The notes under the pieces were generated by a model. The model was not told where the DNA came from. It did not search any database and saw only the letters and a program-made list of their open reading frames with translations. A stretch of DNA of 64,000 nt, taken from assembly GCA_007570785.1 (NCBI GenBank), contig ML660772.1, forward strand, positions 34,385,034 through 34,449,033. The letters are read 5' to 3'. The translations under genes and the position numbers were made by a program. Below, piece by piece: positions 24,101-35,899 of the stretch; position 1 is the stretch's first letter; each line of letters opens with the position of its first letter. The DNA comes from Antilocapra americana. Its lineage: Eukaryota; Chordata; Mammalia; Artiodactyla; Antilocapridae.

Positions 24101-25043
24101 CTCAGTTCAGTTCACTAGCTCAATTGTGTCTGACTCTTTGAGACCCTATGGACTGCAGCATGCCAGGCCTCCCTGTCCATCACCAACTCCCAGAGTTTAC
24201 TCAAACTCATGTCCATTGAGTCGGTGATGCCATCCAACCATCTCATCCTCTGTTGTCCCCTTCTCCTCCCGCCTTCAATCCTTCCCAGCATCAGGGACTT
24301 TTGCAATGAATCAACTCTTCGCATGAGGTGGCTGAAGTATTGGAGTTTCAGCTTCAACATCAGTCCTTTCAATGAATATTCAGGACTGATTTCCATTAGT
24401 ATTGACTCGTTGGTTCTCCTTGCAGTCCAAGGGACTCTCAAGAGTCTTCTCCAACACCACAGTTATAATACATCAATTATTTGGTGCTCAGCTTTCTTTA
24501 TAGTCCAACTTTCATATCCATACATGACTACTGGAAAAACCATAGCTTTAACTAGATGGACCTTTGTTAGCAAAGTAAAGTTTCTGCTTTTTAATGTCTC
24601 TGTCTGGGAGGATCAAAACTTTTCTGGAAGAAAGCGCTTTTACTTTAATGGCTGCAGTCACCATCTACAGTGAATTTGAAGCCCCCCAAAATCAAGTCTG
24701 TCACTGTTTCCATTGTTTCCCCATCTATTTGCTATGAAGTGATGAGACCAGATGGAATGATTTTAGTTGTCTGAATCTTGAGTTTTAAGCCAACTTTTTC
24801 ACTCTCCTCTTTCACTTTCATCAAGAGGCTCGTTTGTTCTTCTTTGTTTTCTGCTATTACGGTGGTGTCATCTGCATATCTGAGGTTATTTATATTTCTC
24901 CTGGCAATCTTGATTCCAGCTCATGCTTCATTCAGCCCAGCATTTCTCATGATGAACTCTGAATATAAGTTAAATAAGCATAGTAACAATATACAGCCTT
25001 GAGGTACTCCTTTCCCTATTTGAAACCAGTCTGTTGTTGTTCC

Positions 25044-25977
25044 ATGTCCAGTTCTTTTTTTTTTTTTAATTTTCTTTACTTTATTGTGTTGGTTTTGCCA
25101 TACATTGACATGAATCCGCCACGGGCATACATATGCTCCCCCTCCAGAACCCCCCTCCCTCCTCCCTCCCGGTTCCCTCTCCCTGGGTTATCCCGGTGCA
25201 CCAGCCCCGAGCATCAAACCTGGGCTGGCGATTGATTTCACATATGATAATTAACATGTTTCAATGCCATTCTCCCATATCATCCCACCCTTGCCCTCTT
25301 CTACAGAGTCCACGAGACTGTTCTATACATCTGCGTTTCTTTTGCTGTCTCGCATGCAGGGTTCTCGTTACCATCTTTCTAAATTCCATATATATACGTT
25401 AGTATACTGTATTTTTGTTTTTCCTTCTGGCTTACTTCACTCTGGATAATAGGCTCCAGTTCCGTCCACCTGAGTAGAACTGATTCAAATGAATTCTTTT
25501 TTAATGCTGAGTAATATATTCCATTGTGTATATGTACCACAGCTTTCTTATTCATTCGTCAGTTGATGGGCATCTAGGTTGCTTCCATGTCCTGGCTATT
25601 GCAAACAATGTGGCAATGAACATTGGGGTACACGTGTCTCTTTCAATTCTGGTTTCCTCGGTTTGTATGCCCAGCAGTGGGATTGCTGGGTCATATGGCA
25701 GTTCTATTTTCAGTTTTTTAAGGAGTCTCCACACTGTTCTCCATAGTGGCTGTACTAGTTTGCATTCCCACCAACAGGTGTAAGAGGGTTCCCTTTTCTC
25801 CACATCCTCTCCAGCATTTATTGCTTGTAGACTTTTGGATGGCAGCCATTCTGACTGGTGTAAAGTGGTACCTTATTGTGGTTTTGATTTGCATTTCTCT
25901 GATAATGAGTGATGTTGAGCATCTATTCATATGTTTGTTAGCCATTTTTATGTCTTCTATTTTTATGTCCAGTTCTA
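25044..25977 (-). mobile_element. L1 inserted in BovB, 5'-truncated, 12-bp TSD
   Basis: Antisense ruminant L1, body 25056-25965, starting with its poly-A (T run on +) at 25056 and containing the 3' UTR and the C-terminal part of ORF2. The TSD 'atgtccagttct' occurs at 25044-25055 and 25966-25977, and the interrupted BovB reads straight across once the L1 and one TSD are removed. The implied nick is TTCT/AA, close to the L1 endonuclease preference. The C-rich tract at 25137-25184 is the complement of the G-rich L1 3' UTR. Confidence 0.96.
25552..25965 (-). pseudogene. L1 ORF2 C-terminal remnant
   Basis: Minus-strand frames hold '[13 protein letters not shown]' and '[17 protein letters not shown]', '[19 protein letters not shown]' and '[20 protein letters not shown]', all L1 ORF2 C-terminal signatures. 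A frameshift separates the two parts near 25795, and a stop follows 'CPSTDE', so the protein end is disrupted. Confidence 0.9.
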
Positions 25978-27255
25978 ACTGTTGCCTCCTGACCTGCATA
26001 CAGATTTCTCAAGAAGCAGGTCAGGTGGTCTGGTATTCCCATCTCTTTCAGAATTTTCCAGTTTGTTGTGATCCACATAGTCAAAGGCTTTGGCATAGTC
26101 AATGAAACAGAAATAGATATTTTTCTGGAATTCTCTTGCTTTTTCGATGATTCAATAGATTTTGGCAAGTTGACCACTGGTTCCTCTGCCTTTTAAAAAA
26201 CCAGCTTGAATATCTGGAAGTTCACAGTTCACATACTGTTGAAGCCTGACTTGGAGAATTTTGAGCATTACTTTGCTAGCATGCGAGATGAGTGCAATTG
26301 TGCAGTAGTCTGAGCACTCTTTGGCATTGCTTTTCTTTGGGATTGGAATGAAACTGAGCTTTTCTAGTCCTGTAGCCACTGCTGAGTTTTCCAAATTTGC
26401 TAGCATATTAAGGGTAGCACTTTCACAGCATTATCTTATAGGATTTGAAATAGCTCAACTGGAATTTCATGATGTTTTCTAAGGTCCACTTGACTTCATA
26501 TTCCAGGATGTCTGGCTCTAGGTGAGTGATCACACCACCATGAATATCTGTGTCATGAAGATGTTTTTTGTATAGTTCTTCTGTGTATTCTTGCCACCTC
26601 TTCTTAATATCTTCTGCTTCTGTTAGGTCCATATCATTTTTGTCCTTTATTGAGCCCCTCTTTGCATGAAATGTTCCCTTGGTATCTCTCATTTTCTTGA
26701 AGATATCTCTAGTCTTTCCCATTCTACAGTTTTCCTCTATTTCTTTGCACTGATCACTGAGGAAGGCTTTCTTGTCTCTCCTTGCTATTCTTTGGAATTC
26801 TCCATTCAAAGTATATCTTTTCATTTCTCGTTTGCTTTTTACTTCTCTTCTTTTCTCAGATATTTGTAAGGCCTCCTCAGACAGCCATTTTGCATTTCTT
26901 TTTCTTGGGGATGTTCTTGATCCCTGCCTCCTGTACAGTGTCACAAACCTCCATCCATAGTTCTTCAGGCAGTCTGTCTATCAGATCTAATCCCTTGAAT
27001 CTATTTCTCACTTCCACTGTATAATCATAGGGGATTTGATTTAGGTCATACCTGAATGGTATAGTGGTTTTCCCTACATTCTTCAATTTAAGTCTAAATT
27101 TGGCAATAAGGAATTCACGATCTGAGCCACAGTCAGCTCCTGGTCTTGTTTTTGCTGACTGTATAGAGCTTCTCCAATCCTTGGCTGCAAAGAATATAAT
27201 CAATCTGATTTCAATATTGACCATCTGGTGATGTCCATGTGTATAGTCTTCCAGA

Positions 27256-27318
27256 TTCCTCTGTCCATGAAACTTTACAGCAAGAATACTGAAGGGGGTA
27301 GCCATTTCCTCCTCCAGA
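27256..27318 (-). mobile_element. Bov-A fragment fused to BovB 5' end
   Basis: On the minus strand this reads as a Bov-A unit ('aatggctacccccttcagta', 'tttcatggacagaggaatct') and then passes directly into BovB endonuclease sequence ('acatggacatcaccagatgg'). In element sense the order is Bov-A then BovB. Could be a chimeric cDNA or two separate insertions. Confidence 0.7.
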
Positions 27319-27969
27319 GGCTAGACAGTAAGCAAATCTACCTTTTTCACTGTCTGACACTATCTCTATTCTTCCAGGGTTGTTCATTATACAACATTCT
27401 TCAAAAGATATTTCAGAACAAAAGTTGTCAGTGACTCTACTCACAAGTCAATCATGTGGAAACACATGAAACTCCTGGAGAAATGTCTCCCATAAGAAAT
27501 CTCTTTCTTTTACCACCTGACATGGGCAACATAATCCAGCAATAAAACTGTACTCACCAAACTGTCCACCAACTTGAAATAACTCCATGTACTCCTGTGG
27601 AAGATCTCTTCCCAGTGATACCAATTAATTATGCTAAATATCCATACACTGATGTGAATTCAATTTCCCTGTGTTTGATACCTACACAGAGAAAATAAAT
27701 TTCCTGAATGTGATAGCTGATATACAGTGTCAATTATCTATCTATTGTCCGAAATAAGAGCTTAAATTTTCAAAATCTATTGAAATTTTTTTAACTACAG
27801 CAAAAATGGCTTCAAATCATATTCAGGCATATTACTTATCAAGGAAGGAGTCTGTAAAAATTAAAACACTAAAAAATTATTCAAGTAAAATAAATGATTG
27901 TCAGCTGAACAATCATTCACTATATATTTAGAAAAAAACTATTAGGTTTTGGGTAGGAAGAAATGTAGA
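27319..27969. other. Unrecognised AT-rich sequence
   Basis: No element recognised; no gene. Confidence 0.4.
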
Positions 27970-28180
27970 AAGTGTTAGTCACTCAGTCATGTCTGACTCT
28001 TTGTGACCTCATGAACTGTGTCGCCCACCAGGTCCTTCTGTCCATGGGATTTCCCAGGCAAGAATATTGGAGGGGGTTGCCATTTCCTTCTCCAAGGTAT
28101 CTTCCTGACCCAGGAATCGAACTCCTGTCTCCTGCATTGGCAGGCAGGTTCTCCGCCACTGAGCCATTAGGGAAGCCCAT
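27970..28180 (-). mobile_element. Bov-tA SINE
   Basis: Antisense. 'gtgttagtcactcagtcatg' is the 3' end, 'aagaatattggagggggttg' lies in the body and 'gccattagggaagccc' is the complement of the tRNA-like head. No TSD seen. Confidence 0.93.
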
Positions 28181-28907
28181 ATTAGTCTGCCCAAATTAAA
28201 TGTAGTCATCAGTGTTTGGGTTAGTATCCTTTCAGCCACCCATTCTCCTCTCCCATAGTTGGGACACCTGATCCCTTCTTCTCTTAGAGACAAAGGGCCA
28301 ACATGCTATCTAGGGTTCCCTGTGCTTCTCCAACCGTGTCAAAGTATTGGGACTATTTCAGTTTCTAGACATTTCTTATACTCACTTGCTTATTAAAATT
28401 TTAAGTACAGATTTTCCTATACACAGAATATTTTGTCTTCAATTTGACAAAGTGATGAAAAATTATGAGGGATATTAGTCCAGCTGCAAGTTTTAATACC
28501 TATATGGGATTTATATATTATACTTCCCAGAGGAATTTTTATTTTAATAGTGGATTCTTGGAAACACACTTTTTAAATCCAAAGGAATATGAGTCATTTT
28601 ATCCATTACGACCATCTATCTGAGTTTAAGGGAAACTCTGTGAAATTTCCAATAAAACAAGGTAAAGAAAAGATATGTTTGGACTTTATAATATATAGAC
28701 AGCTATCTTTATACCCATGATTGACTCATCATGAGATGATGATTCCCCCACTAAGTAAACTTTGCTGGGAGTAGAATTCCTTTTAAGAGGCAGAATGAAT
28801 TGTATTTAATTAAAGGGAACAATAAATCCAGAAAATGAACTATAGTAGAAAAATCAAAATCATAAAATAAAAAAAAAACCCTCAGTATATTCAATTCACT
28901 ATCAGTA
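28181..28907. other. Unique sequence
   Basis: No recognised element. Confidence 0.4.
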
Positions 28908-30118
28908 TCTCCTGAGAAATTTGTATGCATGTCAAGAAATAACAGCTAGAACTGACATGGAAAAGCAGACTGGTTCAAAATTGGTAAAAGAGCACATCAA
29001 GCCTATATATTATCATCCTGCTTATTTAACTTATATGCAGAGTATATCATGTGAGCTACTGGGCTGGATGAATCAAGAGTTGGAATCAAGATTCCCAGGA
29101 GAAATATCAACAACTTCAGATATGCAGATGATATCACTCTAATGGTACAAAGTGAAAAGGAAGTATAGAGCCTCTTGTTGAGGGTGAAAGAGTACAGTGA
29201 TAAAGGATTGATAAAGGAGTCCATGAAGGTTCTATATTGTCACCATGCTTATTTAACTTACATGCAGAGTACATCATGTGAAATACCAGGCTGGATGAAG
29301 CACAAGCCAGAATCAAGACTGACGGGAGAAATATCAATAACCTCAGATATGCAGATGACACCACCTTCATGGCAGAAAGCAAAGAACTAAAAAGCCTCTT
29401 GATGAAGGTGAAAGAGGAAAGTGAAAAAGCTGGCTTAAAAGTCACCATTCAAAAAACTAAGATCATACCATCATGTCCCATCACTTCATGGCACATAGAA
29501 GGGGGAAAAGTGGAAGCAGTGACAGATTTTATTTTCTTAGGCTCCAAAATCACTGCAGATAGTGACCATAGTCCTTAAATTAGAAGATGCTTGCTCCTTG
29601 GAAGGAAAACTATCACAAACCTAGATAGCATATTAAAAAGCAGATATCACTTTGCCAACAAAGATTCATATAGTTAAAGCCATGGTTTTTCTAGCAATGA
29701 GGTACAGATATTACAGTTGGACCATAAAGAAGGCTGAATGCCAAAGAATTGATGCTTCTGAATTGTGGTGCTGGAGAAGACTCTTGAGATTCCCTTGGAC
29801 AGCACGGAGATCAAACCCATCAATCCTAAAGGAAATCAACCCTGAATATTCATTGGAAGGACTGAGGCTGAAGCTGAAGTCCCAGTATTCTGGCCATCTG
29901 ATGCAAAGAACCAACTCACTGGAAAAGACCCTAATGCTGGGAAAGACTGAGGGCAGGAGTAAAAGCGGGCAACAGAGGATGAAATGGTTGGATAACATCG
30001 CTGACTCAATGGACATGAGTTTGGACAAACCCCAGGAGATAGTGAAAGACAGGGAAGCCTGGCACACTGCAATCCATGGGTCACAAAGTCAGACATGACT
30101 TAGTGACTGAATAACAAC
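28908..30118 (+). mobile_element. BovB LINE, 5'-truncated, with internal duplication
   Basis: Sense BovB starting inside RT ('ctgagaaatttgtatgcatg') and running to the 3' end 'cttagtgactgaataacaac'. Part of the RT region occurs twice: from about 28990 to 29200, then again from about 29207 to 29420. Both copies include the YADD-box region. Copies differ at very roughly one base in six. Frameshifts and stops throughout. Confidence 0.93.
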
Positions 30119-33100
30119 ATTGGCGTGCCTTAAATCTTATTTGTTTTTACTTCTCTCTCTTATTTCTCTCATAAGAAAAGTTTAGAAAGGAATAATATTT
30201 GAACTATTATATGAATCAAATATGATAATTGGGCACATCACACAAAAACCCATGGGAGTGGATAGCAGATATTACTAAGTGGGAGAAATTCGGAGATAGA
30301 AACATAGAGTATTATTTTTATAAAAGACAATAAAACATCATAGCAGAGTAAAATGAAACTATTTTCCAAATTTATTTTCCCTAAAAGAGTAGGGAAGAAT
30401 CCCCCTTCTCAGTCTAACTTCTCATTACTATGGTTCATAATCAAAGGTGCCTCTCAGCACCACTTGGGAGTTTTTCCAAAATGTACACCCAAGCCTGGAA
30501 CAGCGATGGCAGACATCAAGAGTATTATTAACTCAAGTGTTGCTGCAATACACGTCTTCAGTTGTATCTGTTGCATGCTGTATGCACACATCAAGAGACT
30601 AGAGCAGTATTGGCAACAAATTGGAATTTCAGGGAGGGAAATTCTTAGTAAACTTCAAATCTGCATGGTTCACATCACAATAGATGTCAAATGCCTGAAT
30701 GACTAACAGACAATGAGTTTTATACGTAGGGATTGGTGCTTCATTAAAAAGAGTACTTTAAATTTTAACAATATATTTTTGATATCTGATTTCACTCCCT
30801 CTATCCAAACTAAATCTCTCATTGAAATATGTTCCTACTGTAAGGAACTTTGCCCTCAGGAATCATATCATGTGGGATATTAACTTCTGGTGGGTATAAT
30901 TTACTAAACCACTCAATTGCAGAGCCTGTCACTTCACTGTCCAATAATTATGGCTTTCCCTATTCAGCATAGAGTTGATAGTTTACTTTCAGAATGTGAA
31001 TTGTTCACCTTTTGTCTCCAGCAGCTATAGCTGTTGAATTTTCCATTATAATCTAAACCTAAAGGACCAATTTTTAAAAAATTCTTAATATCCCAAGGCA
31101 CCTTGCTTCTTTAGACATGAATATTAAGTAGGGTGAAAGCTTAAAACCCTTGGTGGCAAGTCCCGTCAAGAGAGGCCACATGAGAACATTCAAAATACAA
31201 CTAGCCAACTCACATTCTATTGTGGGATTAATTAGCTGTGAGCTACAGAGTCAGTGTTGCAGTAGTAAAGGTACTTTTCCATAGAGTTTTCGTCACTATG
31301 CTTCTGCCAGACCCATTTATTTTTTTCTCAGTCTCAAGCCATAGTTTGAGGAAAAAGCAGCTGGACGTGATGGAAGGAGCAGGAGACAGAGGAGGAGGGT
31401 TCTGGATGATCCCACTCTCTTTACATTACACTTTGCCCAGACAGCAACTGACTAGCTACTTCCTCTGAGAAAGTCTCTCTCTTTTTCCAGATTGACACCA
31501 TTAGAGGAAGCTATTCTTAACCCCCGGATCAAGTAAGCTGGCTAAAAATGAAAGCAAAATCTTTTAAGTTAAAAAAATTTTATATCATTGTCAGTTTGAT
31601 AAGAAGAAAAGAAAAAAACGACTCTCCATCTAGCAGAGACGAAAAAACTCTCTCCTTTTCAAACTCCTATGATGTTTCTTCAGTATATTGCTCAGAATTG
31701 AAGAAAGGGCTTGTTTCTTGACTATCACCATGATTTTCACTGAGATTTATGTTCAATGACACGTGAAGATTACACATAAATCCTGAGTAGTGTAGGCTAG
31801 ATCCTGCTGCCTGAACCATAAAAGAGGATGATTGTAGATACATCAGAGGGCTAATTAGAAAGTCTTTTACTCCTCGGCCCAGCCAGCTACTCTTGGTTTC
31901 AGCTACTTTCTTTGGGGCCATGTCTCCCTTTTTTGTTCTACATCTTAAATGTTGGAAATTTTTAAATGCGTTTTCTCCCAAATAAAATAGTGTAATAAAA
32001 GTGAGATTATTGAAGAATGAGGCATTTTCCTGAGCCACCAATTAGCATTATTATTTTTTAATTGGCACATTTCTATTTCTATCAGACCACATGAATTAGG
32101 ACAATCACACTGTTTCAAATCTTTCAGTAAAATTGTTTAACTATTTAAACTTTTTCTCCTTTAGTTAAGAGATTTAAATTTGTGGTTTTGGGATTCCATA
32201 AATCTCTACTGTTTTGATTTTGTTTGTTATAGAGTACATTATTTCCCAGGAGTCTTTAAATATTATCTAACTCCTAAGTGACTATACTCACTGCAGATGT
32301 TGTGAGGTTTTGTCAAGACCTACTCAAGCAGGCATTCATGTCTAAAATTCACATAGTTTCACAAAAGTACAATAATGAGAATGTATGATTTAACCGTAGA
32401 TTCTATTGACAAAGAATCAAGTCAAACTATATTGTCATTTAATTGAATATATTATAATTGCTAAATTATGGTCATCGTGTAGCATAAAATTATTTATTAA
32501 AAATATAGTCATGACTGTGAAAGCTGCCTTTTTGATTTTTAGAATAATTTTTTACTGAAACTAATGTGTTTAACTATTGGCATTGAAAGATATCAGCCAT
32601 TCTGTGAATATATTTACACTAACCCATTTTCTCTGTTGTATGTGAATCACAACTGCCTTCAAAATTTTCTCCCTTTAGTAGTTTGAAGGCAACCAAGACA
32701 CTAATAATGATTTGAATACTTAACTTTTGTGAAAGGAATATTCAGAAACAATATCAAGTAGCTAAGAAATCAATTTGAACAGATGTGAGAAGGTCCAATT
32801 TGCCAAATAAAAAACTAAAGAGGTTTTTAAAGGAAACAAAAAGTAAGACTAGCAAGTTTACCTTCATTTGTTCATGGTGCCAAATGGCCATATTTTTTCT
32901 CATTATCATGAATACCAAAATAATGGTATATCCTCTGGCAATGTCATTGCAAATGTCCATGATGATGTTTTTATTATGGTAGCAGTAATTTGCAGGAAAT
33001 GCTTAAGGTTTCATTTAATTTGGAAACTAGAACTATATATGGCAACCCTTTTATTTTTTGTTGCCTAAAGGTGAAAAGTGTGTGTTGTGTTGTTTTTCTG

Positions 33101-33202
33101 ACTGTTGGACATACTGTGACAGTCTACTGCCACAGGACCAAGGGTCAGCCTTCCTTCAAAGTCTCTCACTCTAGACAGATCTCTGTCCCTAAAGCATGAA
33201 TT
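30119..33202. other. Unique AT-rich sequence, about 3 kb
   Basis: No repeat recognised. Frames at 30353-30706 (+, 117 codons) and 31667-32041 (-, 124 codons) show no known domain, no splice context and no codon bias that I can see. I do not call them genes. Confidence 0.4.
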
Positions 33203-33517
33203 TGACCTCACACATGATAGCTCAGGTGGTAAAGAATCCACCTGAAATACAGGAGACCCCAGTTCTATTCCTGGGTCATGAAGATTCCCTGGAGAAGGGA
33301 TAGGCTACCCACTCCAGTATTCTTGGGTTTCCCTTGTGGTTCAGTTGGTAAAGAATCCACCTGCAATGTGGGAGACCTGGGTTTGATTTCTGGGTTGGGA
33401 AGATCCCCTGAAGAAGGGAAAAGCTATCCACTCCAGTATTCTGGCCTGAACAATTTCATGGACTGAATAGTCCACGGGGTCACAAAGAGTCAGACACGAG
33501 TGACTTTCACTTTCATT
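33203..33517 (+). mobile_element. Bov-A2 dimeric SINE
   Basis: Sense dimer. The first unit has the 'gctcaggtggtaaagaatcc' head and 'acccactccagtattcttgg'. A second 'gttcagttggtaaagaatcc' head then starts and continues to 'ggtcacaaagagtcagacac' and the typical 'gactttcactttcat' end. The two-unit arrangement is the hallmark of Bov-A2. Confidence 0.93.
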
Positions 33518-34260
33518 AAAGAAATTAGTATTACTAATATAGCATTTTATTTGATCAGTTTTACTTATGGGACTTGATAGATATTAATTAATAGAATAAG
33601 CCTCTTTAATATCTAGCTTTAAAAACAAACCACAGGATTTTAAAGATAATGAGTGAAAAACTATCCATGTGGATGATTTATAAAATCTCCAGGACTGTAA
33701 TTTACTGGTATGTATCAGAAATACTTTCTGTCTCTATAAGCTTATCTATTGAGATCAGGATTCCTGAATCATAAAAATTATATTTACCAGTTTCTGTCTA
33801 TAAAATCTATAATCTGCAAAATCTATGATCAATTCTTTCTCAGAAAGTCTCAAGTTTGGTAATGTACATGACCTATCCATCAAAAACTAACATTCTTGAC
33901 TATCTGTGAATATGAGATAATATATGTAGCAAAGCAAGAACTTTAAGACATTTTCCTGAGAAAACATTATAGATAAAATATGTATGATACATAGTTCCCA
34001 CTTCTTATAGTGAGATTGTCATATGTAATTTAAAAAGATTATTGCTGTGGTAGGGTTGTAAATTTTAACTATTTGGGAGATGGGGGGTGAATAATAGAGT
34101 CTCACTGAAACTGTATAAATGACATCGTAGGAAAAGTATAGTAATTCAGCAAAGATACTCATTATAAGATTTAACTATTGTTCTAAGTAGTCTTACAGAC
34201 AAGACTCATTTATGTATGTCAATATTAATATTCTTGTTTGAGTTATACACACACAATATG
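33518..34260. other. Unique sequence
   Basis: No recognised element. Confidence 0.4.
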
Positions 34261-34836
34261 CTTCAGTTCAGTTCACTCAGTCGTGTCCAATGCTTTGCGA
34301 CTCCATAAACCACAGCATGCCAGGCCTCCCTGTCCATCACCAACTCCCAGAGTCCACCCAAACTCATGTCCATCAAGCCGGTGATGCCATCCAGCCATCT
34401 CACCCTCTGGCGTCCCCTTTTCCTCCTGCCCTCAATCTTTCCCAGCATCAGGGTCTTTCCAAATGACTCAGTTACCATCAGGCGGCCAAAGTATTGCAGT
34501 TTCAGCTTCAACATCAGTCCTTCCAATGAATATTCAGGATTGATTTCCTTTAGGATGGATTGGTTGGATCTCCTTGCAGTCCAAGTGACTCTCAAGAGTC
34601 TTCTCCAGCACCACAGTTCAAGAGCATCAGTTCTTCAGTGCTCAGCTTTCTTGATAGTCCAACTGTCACATCCATACATGAATACTGGAAAAACTATAGC
34701 CTTCACTAAATGGACCTTTGTTGGCAAAGTAATGTCTCTGCTTTTTAATATACTGTCTAGGTTGATCATAACTTCTCTTCCAAGGACCAAGTGTCTTTTA
34801 ATTTCATGGCTGCAGTCACCATCTGCAGTGATTTTG
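34261..34836 (-). mobile_element. BovB 3' fragment
   Basis: Antisense BovB 3' end from 'cttcagttcagttcactcag' through 'gtccatcaccaactcccaga' to 'catctgcagtgattttg'. It covers the C-terminal ORF and 3' UTR only. The minus-strand frame 34263-34595 (110 codons) is the ORF tail. No TSD found. Confidence 0.94.
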
Positions 34837-35207
34837 TAGAAGTTAATATCCTTTTAAAGAAACTAAGAAAAAAAATTCATATACACTCACATATTTTTGG
34901 TACTTTTATTCCTTTCTATCTGGTGGTATTTTCCTTGAGCCTGTAGAACATCCATAGTATCACTGAGCAGCATACCATCTTGTGGTAAGGTGAAAAGGTC
35001 ATGGAGTCTGTGTATTAACTTATAAAAGAGATGAAGAGCTAGCCCAACCCTACAGGAAGACAGATAAGATGTACTTCAGTTTCCATCAGGTAAATGCAAA
35101 CTGTTTCTGATGGTATGTGCTCATCAATAGAAATAAAAAATGCATTATCTGGCAAAATTACTAGATGTTCACCAGTGACAAAGGGCAATAATGACTTTCT
35201 ACAGTAA
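34837..35207. other. Unique sequence
   Basis: No recognised element. Confidence 0.4.
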
Positions 35208-35628
35208 AGAACCTGCTCCGGCCGCTAGCTGGGCGCAGTCGCTCTGGCCCGCAGAGCAATCAACGTGAGCTCCGAATCCACCTGAAAACGGATGAAACGG
35301 GGGTGGGACAAGAGATGCGAAGAACGGCAGCAAGACAAAGGTTCTGATCAAGCTGCAAAACTTTATTGAGCGCAAGGCGATTATATATGGGGAGGAGGGG
35401 AGGGAGTGGGAAAAGGAAGGGGGGAGTTCTGACGGGCATGTAAGGAATACGTGTCTTGTGGGCAATTGGCCTGTCGGATATATGTTCGCCGCATGATCCT
35501 TTTGGTGATTTGCCAGCCGAATGTATAGCTGGCACGTAATCAGCGCCTTATATGGCAGCAGGCTTACAGTGTTCCGACCGTAATGGCTCTGGCTGATCGC
35601 ATCAGCCGGCCGGGCCCCAACAAGAACC
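35208..35628 (-). mobile_element. Solo ERV LTR with 6-bp TSD
   Basis: The LTR is 35214-35622 (409 bp) with TG...CA ends, flanked by the perfect 6-bp TSD 'agaacc' at 35208-35213 and 35623-35628. Orientation is minus: a TATA-type box (complement at 35381-35387) sits 13 nt upstream, in LTR sense, of the AATAAA signal (complement at 35362-35367). The LTR is CpG-rich compared with its surroundings. No internal retroviral sequence is present, so it is a solo LTR left by recombination. A 6-bp duplication is typical of class II (beta-like) elements. The 150-codon frame across it is not a gene. Confidence 0.92.
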
Positions 35629-35669
35629 CATGTATGAAACAGCAGCTTCATTTGGAATTACCATGTGAT

Positions 35670-35899
35670 TAAGGTTACAATTAGGACTTTCCTGGTGGCT
35701 CAGACAGTAAAGTGTCTGCCTACAATGTGGGAGACCCGGGTTCATCCCTGGTCAGGAAGATCTCCTAGAGAAAGAAATGGCAACCCACTCCAGTATTCTG
35801 GCCTACAAAGTCCCATGGAAGGAGGACCCTGGTAGGCTATAGTCCATGGGGTCGCAAAAAGTCGGACACGACTGAGCAACTTCACTAAGATTACATTAT
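35670..35899 (+). mobile_element. Bov-tA SINE with imperfect TSD
   Basis: Sense Bov-tA, body 35684-35885: head 'ggactttcctggtggctcag', body 'caacccactccagtattctg', end 'gtcggacacgactgagcaac'. Flanked by similar 14-mers 'taaggttacaatta' and 'taagattacattat', an aged TSD. Confidence 0.92.

Larger units (their letters stand above)
24115..27250 (-). pseudogene. BovB RT/endonuclease remnant, interrupted
   Basis: Fragments on the minus strand: 26877-27305 (end of endonuclease to linker), 26423-26944 (173 codons, 'KWLSEEALQI' and 'MRDTKGTFHAKRGSIKD'), 26152-26406 (RT, 'FIPIPKKSNAKECSDYCTIALISHASKVM' region) and 24115-24441 (C-terminal '[17 protein letters not shown]'). The L1 insertion falls inside the RT region, just after the '[15 protein letters not shown]' stretch. 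Not functional. Confidence 0.88.
24101..27255 (-). mobile_element. BovB LINE, 5'-truncated, split by an L1
   Basis: Antisense BovB. Its 3' end is at 24101 ('ctcagttcagttcactagct'), and it runs back through the RT region to the end of the endonuclease region near 27255. About 2.2 kb of BovB remains once the L1 at 25056-25965 and one copy of the 12-bp TSD are removed. The reading frame is broken by several stops and frameshifts. At its 5' end it joins a Bov-A segment instead of continuing into upstream BovB sequence. Confidence 0.94.

Noticed and set aside
30353..30706. 117-codon frame, possible small gene
   Set aside because: No domain, splice sites or promoter recognised, and this length occurs by chance in 64 kb.
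33203..33517. Two direct repeats suggesting a CRISPR-like or tandem array
   Set aside because: It is the normal two-unit structure of Bov-A2; no spacer array exists anywhere in the window.
35199..35651. 150-codon open frame on the minus strand
   Set aside because: It exactly covers the solo LTR. Openness comes from GC-rich LTR sequence, with no known domain.
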